Both the position numbers and the translations under genes were made by a program. 64,000 nt of DNA from Phytophthora quininea. Taxonomy: Eukaryota > Oomycota > Peronosporomycetes > Peronosporales > Peronosporaceae. The first letter of the stretch is position 1, and every line of letters begins with the position of its first letter. The notes beneath the pieces are model-generated. The model ran no database searches, was not told the DNA's origin, and saw nothing but the letters and a program-made list of their open reading frames with translations. The DNA is taken from contig JAAVTG010000554.1 in the NCBI GenBank assembly GCA_011947345.1, forward strand, positions 496,001 to 560,000, given 5' to 3'. Below are positions 45,000-57,843 of the stretch, piece by piece.

Positions 45000-46723
45000 A
45001 TGGCGGCCGTGGACGAGAGCAGCGCCAAGAAGCGCAAGCTGGAGGACGTCTCCGACGCACAGGCGGACGTCAAGATGGAGGACGGAGCTGCTGACGCATC
45101 CCCGCAGTCACTGACCGAGAGCGAGCGCAGCGACGACAGGAACAAGGCTGCGGAAGACCCAGCAATGGACAAGCACAGTGTGAACTACGACAAGACCGCT
45201 GGAAATCCCCTTAAATCAACTGCAGATAGCCAGAAGACGGCGGTCGAAGGCTGTTGGATCCTTTCACGCGCGAGCAGCTGCTGGAGATCCTCGTGAATGC
45301 GTACGTTGAGTGTGTATAGACATAGAAGCACTTAGAGCACTGCATTTTGGCTGTGGACTGGAGTGTTGCGGTGTGGGTGTTGACAGAACTCTTGTGTGCT
45401 TGATGTTGTTGTATGTGGCTGTGGATTTGTTCGTGTGGATGTGGTGCTATGGGTCTCTTTTGTTAACGAAAGTGCTACGCGATCTGATGCGCTGTACGCG
45501 GAACTAAAGGTGATGGCTGGAGCGGACGTGGCGCATCGCAAGGTGTTTGTGCGAGGACTGGCATGGGAGACCAAGACGGAGCACTTGAAGGAGGCCTTTG
45601 CGGCCTTTGGGGACGTCCAGGAAGGAGCGGTGATATACGACAAGAACACTGGCAAATCGCGTGGATACGGCTTCATCACTTTCGTAGAGATGGAGGCTGC
45701 CCAACGCGCGGTCGAGCAGCAGACAGTCACGATCGACGTACGTTGTGTTGCTGCTGTTGCTCTTTGGACGATATGTTGACTGGTTGAGTGTTTGCTGCTA
45801 ATAGGGACGCAGGACGAGTTGCAATTTGGCTGCAGTTCGGGAACACACTGAGGACCACCAGCACCATTCACAGCACACACAGACCTTACCATCGCCCCGG
45901 AGACAGCCTCAGCAACCCGAACGCAGCATGTCCGTACCTCGTCAAGCTCCTTCTCACACAGTTTACATGGCACCACTTGCCACAAGAATGTATCCCGCGA
46001 TGAGCGTGCCAATGCCTACTCAAGGTGTCCCACCGCCTCCTTCGATTCAACAACCACAGCAACAGCCTCAGCCGCAGGCACCACCTCAACAGCGAAGTTC
46101 TCGCCATAACGATGAAGCTGCGGATCGAAAATTGTTCGTTCGTGGGCTTTCGTGGGATACAACAGACGACACTCTACGTCGTGAGTTTCAAGCGTTTGGA
46201 GAGCTGGAAGAAGCGATGATTGCACGCGACCGCAAGACAAATCGGAGCAAGGGCTACGCCTTCGTCACGTACAAACATAAAGCAGGTGCTGATCGAGCGC
46301 TGAAGACCCCGCAGAAGTTCATCGATGTGAGTATTGTGGTCTTGGCGCAACGTCATTTGCTCGTGCTTGACTAACATTTCACCGCAGGGTCGCACAACAT
46401 GTTGCAATCTCGCTTGCCAAGGGCACAACAAACCCCACACGGAACAGCGGAGCAGTAGTTCAGCCATTTTGGCACCGGTCCCACCGAGTTATACGATGCC
46501 AATGGCTCCCGTTGGGATGTATGCTGCCGTACCTTATCCAGGAGTTGCGATGCCGCAGCAGCCGATCGCTTACGGGCAATACCCAGCAATACCACCGAGT
46601 CCGTACACCCAGCCACCGCAACCAGTGTACGCTCCTGTTCCTCCGTATTTTCAGGGACGAGCACAGGTTCAACCACAGCTGCCTCAGCCGCAATTGCAGC
46701 AGCCTCCTCCACCGCGCAGATAG
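45000..46723 (+). CDS. Two-RRM RNA-binding protein (UBA2-like), one frameshift
   Basis: Exon one starts MAAVDESSAKKRKLEDVS (basic KKRK signal, then acidic). A shift near 45240 leads to RRLLDPFTREQLLEILVNA. A 172-nt intron (45301-45472) is followed by exon two with RRM1: RKVFVRGLAWETKTEHLKEA, RNP1 KSRGYGFITF and VTID. The intron at 45738-45804 separates it from GRRTSCNLAA. A Gln/Pro/His-rich linker leads to RRM2: RKLFVRGLSWDTTDDTLRRE, RNP1 RSKGYAFVTY, KFID, then intron 46327-46387 and GRTTCCNLAC. The C-terminus is Pro/Gln/Tyr-rich (YAPVPPYFQGRAQVQPQLPQ). Layout and motif wording match plant UBP1-associated (UBA2) and hnRNP-type proteins that bind U-rich RNA in the nucleus. It is convergent with ENDOG, 68 bp apart. 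Confidence 0.75.
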
Positions 46724-46791
46724 TTTTTGCAAGAAAGTTTTCAAAACAGTTTGACTTGCCATTTTCTAGTTAGTCTCATGTCTTGATCTTT

Positions 46792-48092
46792 TCACTGGGA
46801 TTCGGTTGACGATGCTCGACGGTACGCAGCAGCCAGTGAGCATTTCGTCTCTCGACACAGGTCGGCCTTTTCAATCCCATCGAGCTGACAGGCAAAACAG
46901 ACGAAAATGTTAGCCATTCAAGTAGAATCGCAATCATGTGCAATATCCACCTTGTCGAAAAATAAAAGGCCAGCTTGCTTCTCAATGACGTCAAGCGGGG
47001 CCTGGAAGTCCCGGAGCTCTTTATTTTCCGGGATGACTTTGTTGGGTAAAATGAAACCCGCAGTGGCAAAGCCTCGGCCTCCTCGCTTTTCACCGAGCAC
47101 CACCTTGAAGAAATGCGTGGGGACAGCGATGGCATCGGGAGGGGTTCCTAGCACCGGGTAGGATACTTCGTACTCTCCGGTGTGCTTGTTTTTCTGAAAA
47201 AGGTTTGTCAGATAAACACATTAATGTAGCTAGGCGGTCTACCTACCTTTGGCAAGAACAGAGGTCCAGTAATGACATAAATGCCATCGTACTGACCAGC
47301 CAGGTGGCGCATGAAGCCCTCAAGACGCGCCCAGTAGCCGCGGTTGAAGCCAACACCAACTTGGGGCGACATGTTGGTCATGAGGAAGCTCTCGTCCATG
47401 GCTTCTTGCGAGTGACTCATGTCTCCTACAAATACGTGGCGGCATCAGATCTCGCCCACCAGATAAGGTAATGTACTCCATCACTTACGAGCTGGCGCTA
47501 GATGCCCCTTATCATATCCACTTTTAAGATACCGAATCGGGTGCACCTGGAAGGCCTCGGGCACTTCCTTGTCCACAGCGAACTTGGAGTTTGATCGATC
47601 CGTCTCTTGCTCCACACGCAGCGAGTCCCTGGTCAAGTACTCCATGACCCAGGAGGCATTGCGCGTGCTGTTTCAGCAGCACAAAAGTCAGTCTTCAGCC
47701 AGATTCCTAACGCTCTAGTTTTGCCAATCTACCGATAATCGTAGGACACGACGTATCCAGATCGAATGTGGACGTTGGCGTCCGAAGGCATCCCGTACCG
47801 CAGCGCCTCGTGTTTCGGTAATATCTTTGACTCTTGAGATCTGCGGTCCACCGGAATGGGAACACGACGACTTGGCTGTCTCCCGTCGTCCTCCTCGACG
47901 CCTAACAGCACCAAAGTCCCTACTACTCCAATGGAGATGCCCAATGACACACCCGCGAGCGTCCGCCTAGCATCGACAAATCGACAATCAGTCCACCCAT
48001 GCCCTTAATGCATTTAAAGACAGCTCTACGCACCGGAGACTGGCGGGCAGCAGTCCATACAGGGATTGCTGCGTCTGGCGTCGAGCCTTCAT
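46792..48092 (-). CDS. ENDOG: Mitochondrial endonuclease G family nuclease, six exons
   Basis: Six exons (48092-48034, 47966-47733, 47667-47489, 47425-47247, 47193-46951, 46884-46792) join in phase to 328 residues, a usual length for EndoG. The N-terminus MKARRQTQQSLYGLLPASLR is basic and is followed by one hydrophobic segment (VSLGISIGVVGTLVLLGV): an inner-membrane anchored mitochondrial leader. The nuclease core has LRYGMPSDANVHIRSGYVVS, then GYDKGHLAPARDMSHS. The usual metal-site motif is DRGH, here DKGH with the catalytic His kept. ESFLMTNMSPQVGVGFNRGY supplies the metal-binding Asn. FFKVVLGEKRGGRGFATAGF and the rest complete the fold. The enzyme cuts DNA and RNA in mitochondria and after release in cell death. 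Introns are 53-67 nt; the last contains CTAAC. The frame is clean. Confidence 0.85.
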
Positions 48093-48261
48093 CTTTGATT
48101 TACTGATTCGACCGCACGATTATGGTATTTTCCACACGTCGCACACCATTTTGATTGGGTACCTATCGTTAATATTACAATAGTAATGTGATTATTTCAT
48201 TTTGTGATTGGCGACGAAGCGACGCATTGCTGGACGTGCGTCATTGAGCTGGAAGTGCACC

Positions 48262-48593
48262 ATGTCGAGGAAGAACAACCGCAACAAGATCAAGGCACAG
48301 TACGAGCTAGAGGTGGAGAAGGAGCGCATCCGCAAGGAGAAGCTGCAGAAGAAGCGCGAGCGGGTGCGTGAGAAATGATAACGACGTAACAAACGACACT
48401 GGCTAACTCCTGTGGCTGACATTTGCAGAAAGCGAGCGCCAAGCAGGGCAAGGAGACCGTCAAGAAGGTCTCGAGCAAAGTGCTGAGAAGGATGCGGCAG
48501 CGGCAGATGGAGAAGGAGGCGCGCGGAGAGATGGACGTCGTCAAGGAAAAGAAGAGCGAGACGGACAAGTCCAACAAGATGGACACAGAATAA
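48262..48593 (+). CDS. Small basic coiled-coil protein, 88 residues, two exons
   Basis: Exon one 48262-48363 (MSRKNNRNKIKAQYELEVEK, ERIRKEKLQKKRER), a 65-nt intron with GTGCGT donor and GCTAAC, and exon two 48429-48593 (KASAKQGKETVKKVSSKVLR, RMRQRQMEKEARGEMDVVKE). It is almost entirely charged and helical, with many Lys/Arg, so nuclear or nucleolar binding to nucleic acid is likely. I do not recognise the family. Its start lies 169 bp from the ENDOG start on the opposite strand; its stop lies 52 bp from that of the LRRC49-like gene. Confidence 0.6.
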
Positions 48594-48645
48594 AGCCCTA
48601 AATTGTGGTCTGCATTGGCTCTCTTTGGCTTCAAAAACTGCAGTA

Positions 48646-51600
48646 CTAGAGGTTGTCCAGGCAGCCAGACATGAAGCTGTCGCGACGCTCGATGTCTTGC
48701 AATGTTTCCTGCAGGGAAGCTAGTTCAGGAATGGAGGAGTTTTTGAATCTGTGGAGAGAGGCGAACGAACCTTGACGACGGAGAGCAGGATCCCCTTCCA
48801 GGCTTGGTCTAGGGCCTATAGTAAGATCAGGAAGGAATGACCGAAGTGTGGAGGTAAGAAATGTGCTGGTAAATGATGTTACCTCGTTCTTCTTCTCGAT
48901 GTCGGATGCTGTGGAGAACATCTCGCTCACCGCAGAGGATGCAACCGTGCTACTCAAAGAGACAGCAGATCGGGACGGCTTTAATTCCTTGCTCTCCTTC
49001 ACCCTTACTTTGGAAGGTAATAACGTGCTGAGTTCTGATGATTCAGGTGGTCGCGATCGAGGTGCGCTGGGCTTTGGGAAGAGTTGTCTGCCGATATGCC
49101 GGTCCGTAGAGGTAATTTCTTCACCGTTCAGCCGTAAAGTGTTCTATTCGCAGGTTTTAGGCAGTTGTTAGCGTGCGTTCGTATATCCAACCAAGAGACC
49201 GGGGACGTACAGTGAGCCGACCAGCGACGTAGCGCTTCAGAAGGGTCTTGCCACACACTGGGTTCTGAGAAATAAATACCTGCGAACGACACGTCAGCAA
49301 CATCAGTAAGGCGCATTGGTATTGGGATAAACTCACCTCTTCTGCTTTCGTGTTGAGATTGCTTAGCCACTGCAAGTCGTCCAACGCCTGCAAATGTGCG
49401 AAAATGAGTCGTCTTAGTCTGGTAAAGAGCTTCAGATTGGCGTTGGGTGGGCTCGTAGCTGCTGCCATGATCTTGCTGAACTCAATGTAGCGGAAGGAAA
49501 TAGCGTTGATGACAGCATGCGCTTTCGTTGTCTCGAGAATTTCCAGTGCATTGCCGTGAATGACGAGGACACGATAATCGCCATACACCTCAATCTCAGA
49601 GAACCCAGCATTGTTGTTGAATACGGTAAGTTCTTCTCGACTTGTTGGGGGATATCGCGCTCCTCATAGCCAATGTGCGATGCCATCTCTTCTTTATCAG
49701 AAGCCCCCACGTTGTCAGTATAGCTGCATCCCGAATATCTTTGCTGCTTGAAGAAAGGTGCGTTCGATCTGGCCGCCGTTCCCACGCTGTCTTGACACAT
49801 GAAATGGCATTTGTTCGAGCAGCAATTATTGCTTCATCAACACTATTGCTTTTCTCTGAGGACACGTGCTGCAACGCCTCTTTCCGATCAGCCTCGCTCA
49901 GTGGCTTTAGGTCGAGGTGCTTTAGCGACGGGAAGCTCCGAATCATTCGCGAACGATACGAAACTTGGTTCCCACAAACTCCATTGGAATCCAGGCGTAG
50001 CTCAGTTATCGCAGAAACCTACAACGGCAATAAACATATCAAGAGGAACTGGACAAACCACATCGCATCCGCACGCACCTGAAACAGCGCCTCCAGCGAT
50101 TCAAAAGACTCCAGTTTGTTGTTGGACAGGAACAGCCTTAAGAGTGACGGTAACTTGCCGATTGTACCAACGTGACTTATCTGATTCCGCCGAAGGTTGA
50201 GCTCAGTGAGCAACGTTAACTTGTCAATATTTTCCAGCGTTGAAATCATGTTGCCGCCCAAGTTCAGTACGCGAAGCTCTTTCAGCTCGTTTAAATTTTG
50301 CATTTGCTCAATCTCGTTGCTTTTGTGCAGAAAAACAAATGCAATGAGTCGTCGATACCAGCGTAAAAGGGAGGAAAGTGGCATTCACCTGTGCAGATCC
50401 AAAACGTCTAACTTCTTCAAACACTCCAGATTTTCAATCGTGCGTACGCGGTTTTTCCCCATCATCAATACTCGAAGGTTTGGCACCAAATGCAAATTCT
50501 CAAGTTTCTACCCACATAACAACAAAAAAATGTTAGCAGTGGGCGATTTGGTACCTGCAGCTGTTACGTACCTCAATACGATTGTTGTACAGGTCCAAGA
50601 AAATGAGATTCGGCAATCCGATAAGATTCTCGATGCGTCGAATGACATTATTCTGAAGGTTGAGGAGACGCAAAACCTGCTCGCCTTCAAGAAGAGGGAT
50701 CACCGGCAGATTTCTCCGGTCCAGATTTAATCTCTCAGGGTTTGTAGCTTTCGTCTGTCAATGTCAGATCATTAGAAAAATCAATAGAGCAGCAGAAAAT
50801 TAATTAATGCAAACCTTTTGATTCCTGTAAACAATGGGAACCCCTGGGACCTCAGCGGTCACTGCAAAGTGCACCTATCCTTCGTCAGACGGTCAGAAGC
50901 AAATACATCTTCTAAGCATGGTCATCGCTTTTCACCTCTTGGTTTGGCGCACTCAAGCCGTGATCAGTAACCACCCGTTGCTTCGTGTCGCTGGGCATTT
51001 CAGCTGGTGTTTTAATACGAATATCGCCGTTGTGTGCGAGGCTCTCTGATAATTTCATCTCCATCGCATGCCTTAAATCGCCGTTGCGATGAGGATGCCA
51101 TATATGACCTTGCTAATTCTCAAGACATTCCCTGTCAGATACCCAAATTGTTTGCAAGAAATAATATTGCTGCGTACGCTAGATGTCGGATCTAAAGACG
51201 TCGATATGTCGGTTGCTCGCCTAGAAGATAAAGCAATGAACCACATGAAATGATGAAGCGCGTCAAAAAGCAATAGCACTCACCTGACGTAGCCTCTTAC
51301 ATTCTCCTGATATCCCGAGCTCCGAGTATCTAGGATCTGGCACCAAATGGCGTCGTTACGCACTCGTGCCAATAACGAACAATTAAAGACACTTACTTCG
51401 CTGGCAGTTGCAGGACGGGGAGGTGTTGCTCGGCCAGATACATCTCGAAGCACTTCCGTTGATCCACTTGACTGACATGCCAAAATATAAGCACCGCGAC
51501 AACATTTTCCTTCATTACACGACATCACTTACTGACGCTGCGACGGAGCGTCGTTGCTGATACAGTTTCTGATGCGGAGGCAGCAAATGTTGCAGCCGAC

Positions 51601-52177
51601 TTCCTGGTGCTGATGGACCTGGAGGCGTTAATCGCTGTGATGACGCCGAAACAGCTCTATTGGGACCGGTGGAACTATTGGTTGATGGCGAGGAGTTCGA
51701 TGGGTCTTCTGGAGAATTGTGTTTCGTCCACTTTGAATTGTGATAGATATTCTTCGCAGTCACCTTCCTCTCACTGAAAGTTGGAGTGCGGGTGGGTGCT
51801 AACCGCATTGAAAACAAAATACATGAGGAAATTCCCGTAGTCCCAATAAATGAACGGCGTATCTAACTTACTATCCAGATCCGGGAAGTGACTGGCCCCT
51901 GCAGCTACTATTCGCTTGTCGAACCCTCGCCCTGGAGTTCCTATTTCGCCGACTGTTGCCATCGTCTGCAGCAGCGTATGTCAGGGATTATTTTCCACAA
52001 TAGTGCAGGATTATAACGTACGAAGGCTGAGAGGTTCTCTTTGCGAGCCGCAGCGATCTTGCTGAAAAGTCCGAGCGCCATGTTGCCTTCGTTCCGCCTT
52101 TGGACCGCAGGCGCTCCCGTAGAGGTCGCAGTCCCGATCATCGGAGGTGCGGTGCTCGAGAGGTACGCGGTCTCCAT
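48646..52177 (-). CDS. LRRC49: LRRC49-like leucine-rich repeat protein, many exons
   Basis: A multi-exon gene from about 52177 (METAYLSSTAPPMIGTATST) to 48646. Early exons are disordered and Ser/Pro-rich (SSQRLTPPGPSAPGS). The LRR part begins near 50740 with PERLNLDRRNLPVIPLLEGE, then LRLLNLQNNVIRRIENLIGL, PNLIFLDLYNNRIE, KLDVLDLHR, LRVLNLGGNMISTLENIDKL, LTELNLRRNQISHVG, LLRLFLSNNKLESFESLEAL and an LRR cap (RSFPSLKHLDLKPLSEADRK). The SDS22-type repeats and the start phrase match animal LRRC49, a subunit of the tubulin polyglutamylase complex at cilia and centrioles. The C-terminal exons hold a helical domain (RLRRLIFAHLQALDDLQWL) and a Ser-rich tail. The exon around 50830-51000 contains one or two frame changes. 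Other exon borders are approximate. Confidence 0.7.
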
Positions 52178-52405
52178 TTCCGTGGCCGTCTCCACAGCAG
52201 ATAGCTGAACGGACACGAAACCGTAGAGGCTGCAATAACATCGGCGAAATGATTGAATATCTTCTATGACCTGGCCGGTAGTCACAACAGCAAGAGAACA
52301 GCAAAGCACAGCGTTAAAGGTATTTGTGTTGGCTTGGCTATGAGTTGGTCAGCCAGAGGCGGCGGCCCTTCTTTGGACAGCTCCAGCCAACCGTCCGCCC
52401 CGTGC

Positions 52406-55362
52406 TTAAGTCTCCGGCTCGTAGTCTGGGTTCTTTCGGAGAATAACAATGCCTTCTAACACGTTCGTCAGCGGAAGATATTCCTCAGTGGCGAGCTCCG
52501 CGCGGTCCTTCACGTTGAGCAGAACAGGGGTCGTGTGCGTCTGGAACCCCGTGATAGACTTCGGACGACCAGCCTGGCCCACGATCTCAACCTGCAAACA
52601 AAACGTTAGGTGAGCAGGTAAATTCTACTACCCGAGTCAGAATGAAATCACTTACAGCTTGGCCGACTCGCACAGATACAGGCAATGGGTTCAATTCCTC
52701 GTCCAGTGTGATCAGCATACGCGGCTGCATCGCCGTCGCGATCGTGTACAGAATATAGTGCGAAGTATCCAGGATGGTGTGCTCCATATCTAGCGACGCG
52801 TGCAGGACAGACAGCAAACCGCTCACTGCCACACGCGACATCACCAATCTATCTGAGTGGAACGGGTGCAACGTCATCAGGCCCTTGCCCATGTGTAGCA
52901 GACCCTGCGCAATACGAACAACGAAGAGGTGGTTCGCCTCGCGATTGTAGAATTCTGACAACTGCCGAAGCAATCCAGCAACCCGCGAATTGTTCGTGCC
53001 AGCCGCCACCAGACCCAGAGCAAGGATTGCGTTTTGGGCCACACCCGAATCAACATCGTGCGTAAGGCGAGACAGCGTGTCGATCAACGCGTACTCTGGG
53101 TTCGACACGCTCAAAAGAGCGAATGCCAAAGGCACCGCACGACGCACGGCCACCTCGCCGTACTGCAACAAATGGTCGAACGACCGCATGGCCATCTCGC
53201 TGCCAATGTTTTCTCCCATCGTGATCAAAGCGATACCAATCACAGCGACGCTCTGGTGCTGCGCAGCCACCGGGTCTTCAATGTGTTCGGCGCAAGTGCG
53301 CAGCAGCTGCTGCACCTTCAGCACGTTCCCGGACCCGGCGTATGCACAAGTTTCCAAAGTAATTGCCAGGTACTTGGACATCTTGTGCTCGATGGTCTTG
53401 GCCGCCTCCAACATAGCCTCCACGCGCTCCTGACGGCTGCACAAACACAACAACTTAGTCCTGCGAAGTTGAATCGGTGTTGGCCTAAATAAACGTACCC
53501 AAGATACAGCAATCCAAGACCCAGAGCGAGGAACCGGGCGCACGACGAGTCCAGCTCCGCGTCCGAACTCTCCATCAGACGCTGCATGAGAACACTCCCT
53601 GCCTCTTCATCACACGTTCCGACTTCCACCATACCCAGCGCCAACGCAGCGTAAGACACCTCTTGGATATCGGCGTTGTCATCAGCATGTGACACAACCG
53701 GAATCAGCAGCTCCGAGACATCCTCACGTGCCGATCCTGCGTAGGCAATACCCAAACCGAGGCACGACGCGCAACGGATAGAGCAGTTGCCAGAGTCGAT
53801 GTGCTCCGATAGCAGCGCCAAAGCAGGGTCGCAATCGTTGCGGATACCAGCGCTCACAACGCCCACACCGAGGATAGCCCCAGCCTTGACGTACTCGTCG
53901 CCAGAGTAAAGGTACTTATCGATCTGCGTGATGCCTTCTTCCACGTTCCAAAGCATGATCATACCGAGCGATGCAGCTGCGCTCATCATACCATGCTTCT
54001 TATTCTTGTACAGCCACGTGTTGCCTTCGGGGTCATCAGCTTGTCCGTTCCGTAGCCAGCGTTTACCAGCGCGTTAACAAAAGTGGACGCCAAGTTAGCG
54101 CGTGCTGAGTCTGCAGGTTGAGCGCCAGAATCCCGGCCACGGCCAACGCTGGCCGTCTCTGAAAGGTGCGATTTGTAAATGTCCTCGGGCGTCTTCGCCT
54201 CCAGAACGTCCAGGTCACGGCCCAGCGACAGGAACTTGTCGCTCAGATCCGAGTTGCCAATGATCTCGTTAGCGGATGCGTCGCTCTCGTCCTCGTAGAA
54301 GCAGCGCTGGCGGCCCAAAATGTAGCCCATTTGGTTGCGCACGACAACATCCTTGCACTTCTGGAACACTTCCGCCACAAAGTCGTCGTTTCCCAGCCGG
54401 AGTGCTACACGAATAGCATCCGGATACTGCTCCAGTCGCAGGAACAGCGAATAGGCCGTGTTCAGCAGGTTCACCAGGTCGTCCGCATCCGACATATAGT
54501 CCGCGCATGCCAGCAGATACAGACACACGCGCTGGTAGTTCTTCTCGTCGACATCCGGCGACTCAAGCAGCTTCGACAGCTGCTGCACTTCAATGAGGAT
54601 GTCAATGGCCTCGGGCTCTGCGTTGTGCTGCATGTGGAACGGCACGATGGCGTCCACGATCGCCAGCAGGTCGGCCACGTCCGGTTCCACTGCGTTTTCC
54701 GCTGTAATGCGAGCGTTGTACTCTTCGCCAACTTCTCCAGCCAAGGAGCGGACAAACTCGTGGCCCCACGAGCCCAAGTCGGTGCTGTTGCCCAGTAGCT
54801 TGAACTTCAGACTCTCCCTAGACCCCTCCTTCGCCATCGTCATGGCCAATACAGCCAGAATGTCAGCCATGAGCTTCTTGGTCTCTCCAGCCTGGAAGGT
54901 CTGTGTAGGGCATTAAGACACTGTTAAAATACTGCATTAAAAGCCCTGTAGAATGCCTGTAAACCCTCTCACCTCAAAAGCAGTCTTCATTTCGTCGTAG
55001 AACGGACGCAGGAACTTGAGCGGCTTGGGAACCGACGTCATGGACGACGTAGCAGTGCGGATCTCTCGACGCAGCAGCTCCAGCGCCAGCTGCTTAACGC
55101 CCACGTCTTCCTGAGCATCACTCACGCGCTTCACCGCCGTCTCGAGGTCCTCCTTCAGCTTGCGGTCCTCTTCTGACTGTAGAATAAGTAAAAATAATAC
55201 GTAAGAGATAGCGCAAGTATCTTTCGGAGAGTATTGTCATTTTTGTACCAGCTCCTCTTCGACAGGCGGCACGTCGGCGGCTCCTGGCTTGGTGTCGGGC
55301 TTCTTGTCGTCCTTGGACACGGGGTCCTTGCTGGGGACGGGGACCTGCGCCGTCTCCTTCAT
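52406..55362 (-). CDS. RPN1: 26S proteasome regulatory subunit RPN1 (PSMD2), five exons, one frameshift
   Basis: Exons: 55362-55249, 55176-54972, 54900-53499, 53436-52656, 52591-52406; total about 895 residues, the normal size. The start [20 protein letters not shown] begins an acidic/basic KEKE-like leader. [17 protein letters not shown] and [20 protein letters not shown] follow. The toroidal PC repeats are clear: [80 protein letters not shown]. It ends in [20 protein letters not shown]. The frame shifts once, in a CCCC run near 54030, between KLMT and [16 protein letters not shown]; this is one missing base. RPN1 is the scaffold that receives ubiquitin receptors and deubiquitinases in the proteasome base. 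It is divergent from the CEP78-like gene, 172 bp apart. Confidence 0.9.
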
Positions 55363-55534
55363 CTCTGGCGTCAACCTTTCTCTCGCTTTGGCGCGATTCC
55401 CCCTCTTGGATCTTGAGGGAGATCCAAAAATGCAGTTAGTGTTGGAGTTGTGTACATCAATAAACTGTTTCCGATACATACAAATTTCAGTATATGAAAA
55501 CTTGATTCCGCGAAACGACGCGAAGAGCTCCATC

Positions 55535-57779
55535 ATGGCGACGCCGCTGTCCATCGACGCGTACAAGCGCAAGCAGAACGTGCTGGCTGCGAAGGCGCAG
55601 AAGCGAAGGAACGGAGGGGCTAGTGTCGCACCAAAGAGAACTACACAGCCGAGCAGCGACGATACCTGGACGCGTGTGTGGAGAACCATGCGGATCCCGA
55701 CACGAGGCTGCTGGCGGCGTTGAAGGAGGAGCGATTCGTGCTGAAACTGGACAAGTTTGGGGAGCAGGAGGTGACTTTTACTGTAGCAAAATAGATAGGA
55801 GAGCAAGAGCTGATTTTTGGAGCAGCTTGCGTTCCACACGCTATTCCTGCAGAAGACCAAGAAGTGCAAGAGCATCAGTCTGTCGCTCGGATCTGTGGCG
55901 GTTAACCGAGGTAGGCTACAATTGTTGGAATACAAATTGTATAGCAGTTGATCCACTATGTGTGCTGAGTAAGATCTGCGTGGCAAGTTTGAGCGGCTTG
56001 GATTGAAAAAGGCGTATGCCTACTCGAGCCAAGGAGCGGCGAGTGTAGTGAGGTGGGAGGTCGCTTTGCTGTTGTTTGTCTTGCAGGGTCTGGGGATCTA
56101 GTTAACGTGCTTATTGATATATTGGCTGATGTAGAGCGGCCTCTGCAGCTGCGAGTAAAACGCCAGATCTGCTTCGCTTTCACCTCATCGGAGTGCAAAT
56201 TCCGTTTGAGACCGTCTCGTTGCTTTCCAAGGTGTGATGCCGCTGGTGCTTCATGGCTGTTGTATTAACAACTCGAATGGCTGCAGGCTGTTTTTCAATG
56301 CCGGGAGCTTGAAGATATCAGCCTCAACGGTACAAACTTGGGGGATGATGGCTTTGAAGGTATGGAAAAGTGTTGGGTTTCATTTTCCCTATGGCCAACT
56401 CACCACCGCTCATACTGGCAACACGTTTCTGCCTGCAGCTGTTGTCATGGCTGTCGGGAAATGTCCTAAGCTGCGCTTACTTTCTCTGGCTGGCTGCAAG
56501 CTAACTGACAATTCTAAAGCTCACATCGCGAAGATCATTTCAGTACGTCTTGTTTTGCCGGCACAAATATTTCCTTCTGCAACTAGCTCATATCCACTGT
56601 GTTAGCTGCACGGTGTTATCAGAGAATCCGTATGGAGCTCCAGCTTACGCGGCGAAGTCGCACCCGTCGTTCCCGAGCTGCTGCTTAACCTTTCGCGAAA
56701 CAACCTCGGCGACGATAGTGCTGCTGAAATCTGCGAGGCACTTTACAACGACAAATGGCTGCTGGGTACTCGCCAAATTTTAACACGATCTCGTTCTGAT
56801 GGTGTGGTCTAACTATTTACTATCGTTTAGGGATCAATCTTGGTGAGAACGAAATCACTCGGCAAGGAACTGATCTACTGATCAACACCTTAGCGAAGAA
56901 TAATCGCACTCTTGCAATCCTTGGGCTGACCAACATGAAAGAACCAGGTACGGTGGTGCTACCATCATTGTATCATTTGCCAGGTTTGATGAACAATTGT
57001 TCTTTGTAGTGCCAACAAGCATTTTGAGCACGCTGGAATCCCTTCTTCGCGACCGGGATCGCTTTCTCCAACAAGTTGCGACCGAGTCTCGTGAAAAACG
57101 GATGGCACTTGGTGCGCTGCTTCTCGAGTGGGGCGTCACCAAAGAAACAGTCGTCGAAATATGTTACCTGGAATCGGCAGGAGAAGGCTTGGCAGGCAAT
57201 AACAATGCTGGACATACACCGAAGAAGACCGTTTTAGTTTCGCCAAGGAGACAACAGGAGCTCGTTCACCCTCACACTTTCAGTGAGAACAACCTGCTCC
57301 AGCACTCAAAGGAAAACAACAACAATAATAATAACAGCAACAACAACGACGAGGAAGAGGATGAAGACGACGGGAATGTCGCCTCGACAGCAGAAGGCCA
57401 CGTGAAAACGGTGCGTCCAGCAACTGCATTTACAAGTATCCACTAACGCTGTTTCATACTGTCCTGACGCAGATTGAGTACCTCATCGGTCGACTCAGCG
57501 AGCTGGAGGCTGACAAGAGGAAGATGACAGCACGCGTGAACAGCCTGGAGGTGCGATTGTGATATGATGCACGATTTTAGCCCATCTAACACTTTGCTGC
57601 TTCTTGTGGGCTAAAAGGCCGAAAACAAGCAACTTCGAGCGGAGCTGCAGGCTCGACCGAAGCCAACTCCTGCGCCAGGCATCTCTGCGATTGAAGCGCA
57701 GATCATTGCGCAGTTGGAGTCGTCCATTACCAGTCTTGCCGAGCAGGTAGAGCACATCGAGCAGGAGAATTTGCAGTAG
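55535..57779 (+). CDS. LRR/coiled-coil protein resembling centrosomal CEP78, frameshifted
   Basis: Starts MATPLSIDAYKRKQNVLAAK at 55535. A shift near 55630 leads to ENYTAEQRRYLDACVENHAD and LLAALKEERFVLKLDKFGEQ. Later exons hold ribonuclease-inhibitor-type repeats: LEDISLNGTNLGDDGFEG near 56305, CPKLRLLSLAGCKLTD near 56465, LLLNLSRNNLGDDSAAEICE near 56675, GINLGENEITRQGTDLLI near 56830. The tail has LLRDRDRFLQQVATESREKR, an Asn-rich run near 57320-57355 and a C-terminal coiled coil (YLIGRLSELEADKRKMTARV, then ESSITSLAEQVEHIEQENLQ) ending at 57779. CEP78 has this repeat type followed by a coiled coil and acts at centrioles. The match is by layout and is moderate. It is convergent with the TTLL gene, 64 bp apart. 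Confidence 0.5.
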
Positions 57780-57843
57780 TTCTCGTCGAGAGGTGAACCC
57801 GACAAGGACAGCAAAAATTATATTACTTAGGCAAAGTTTATCA

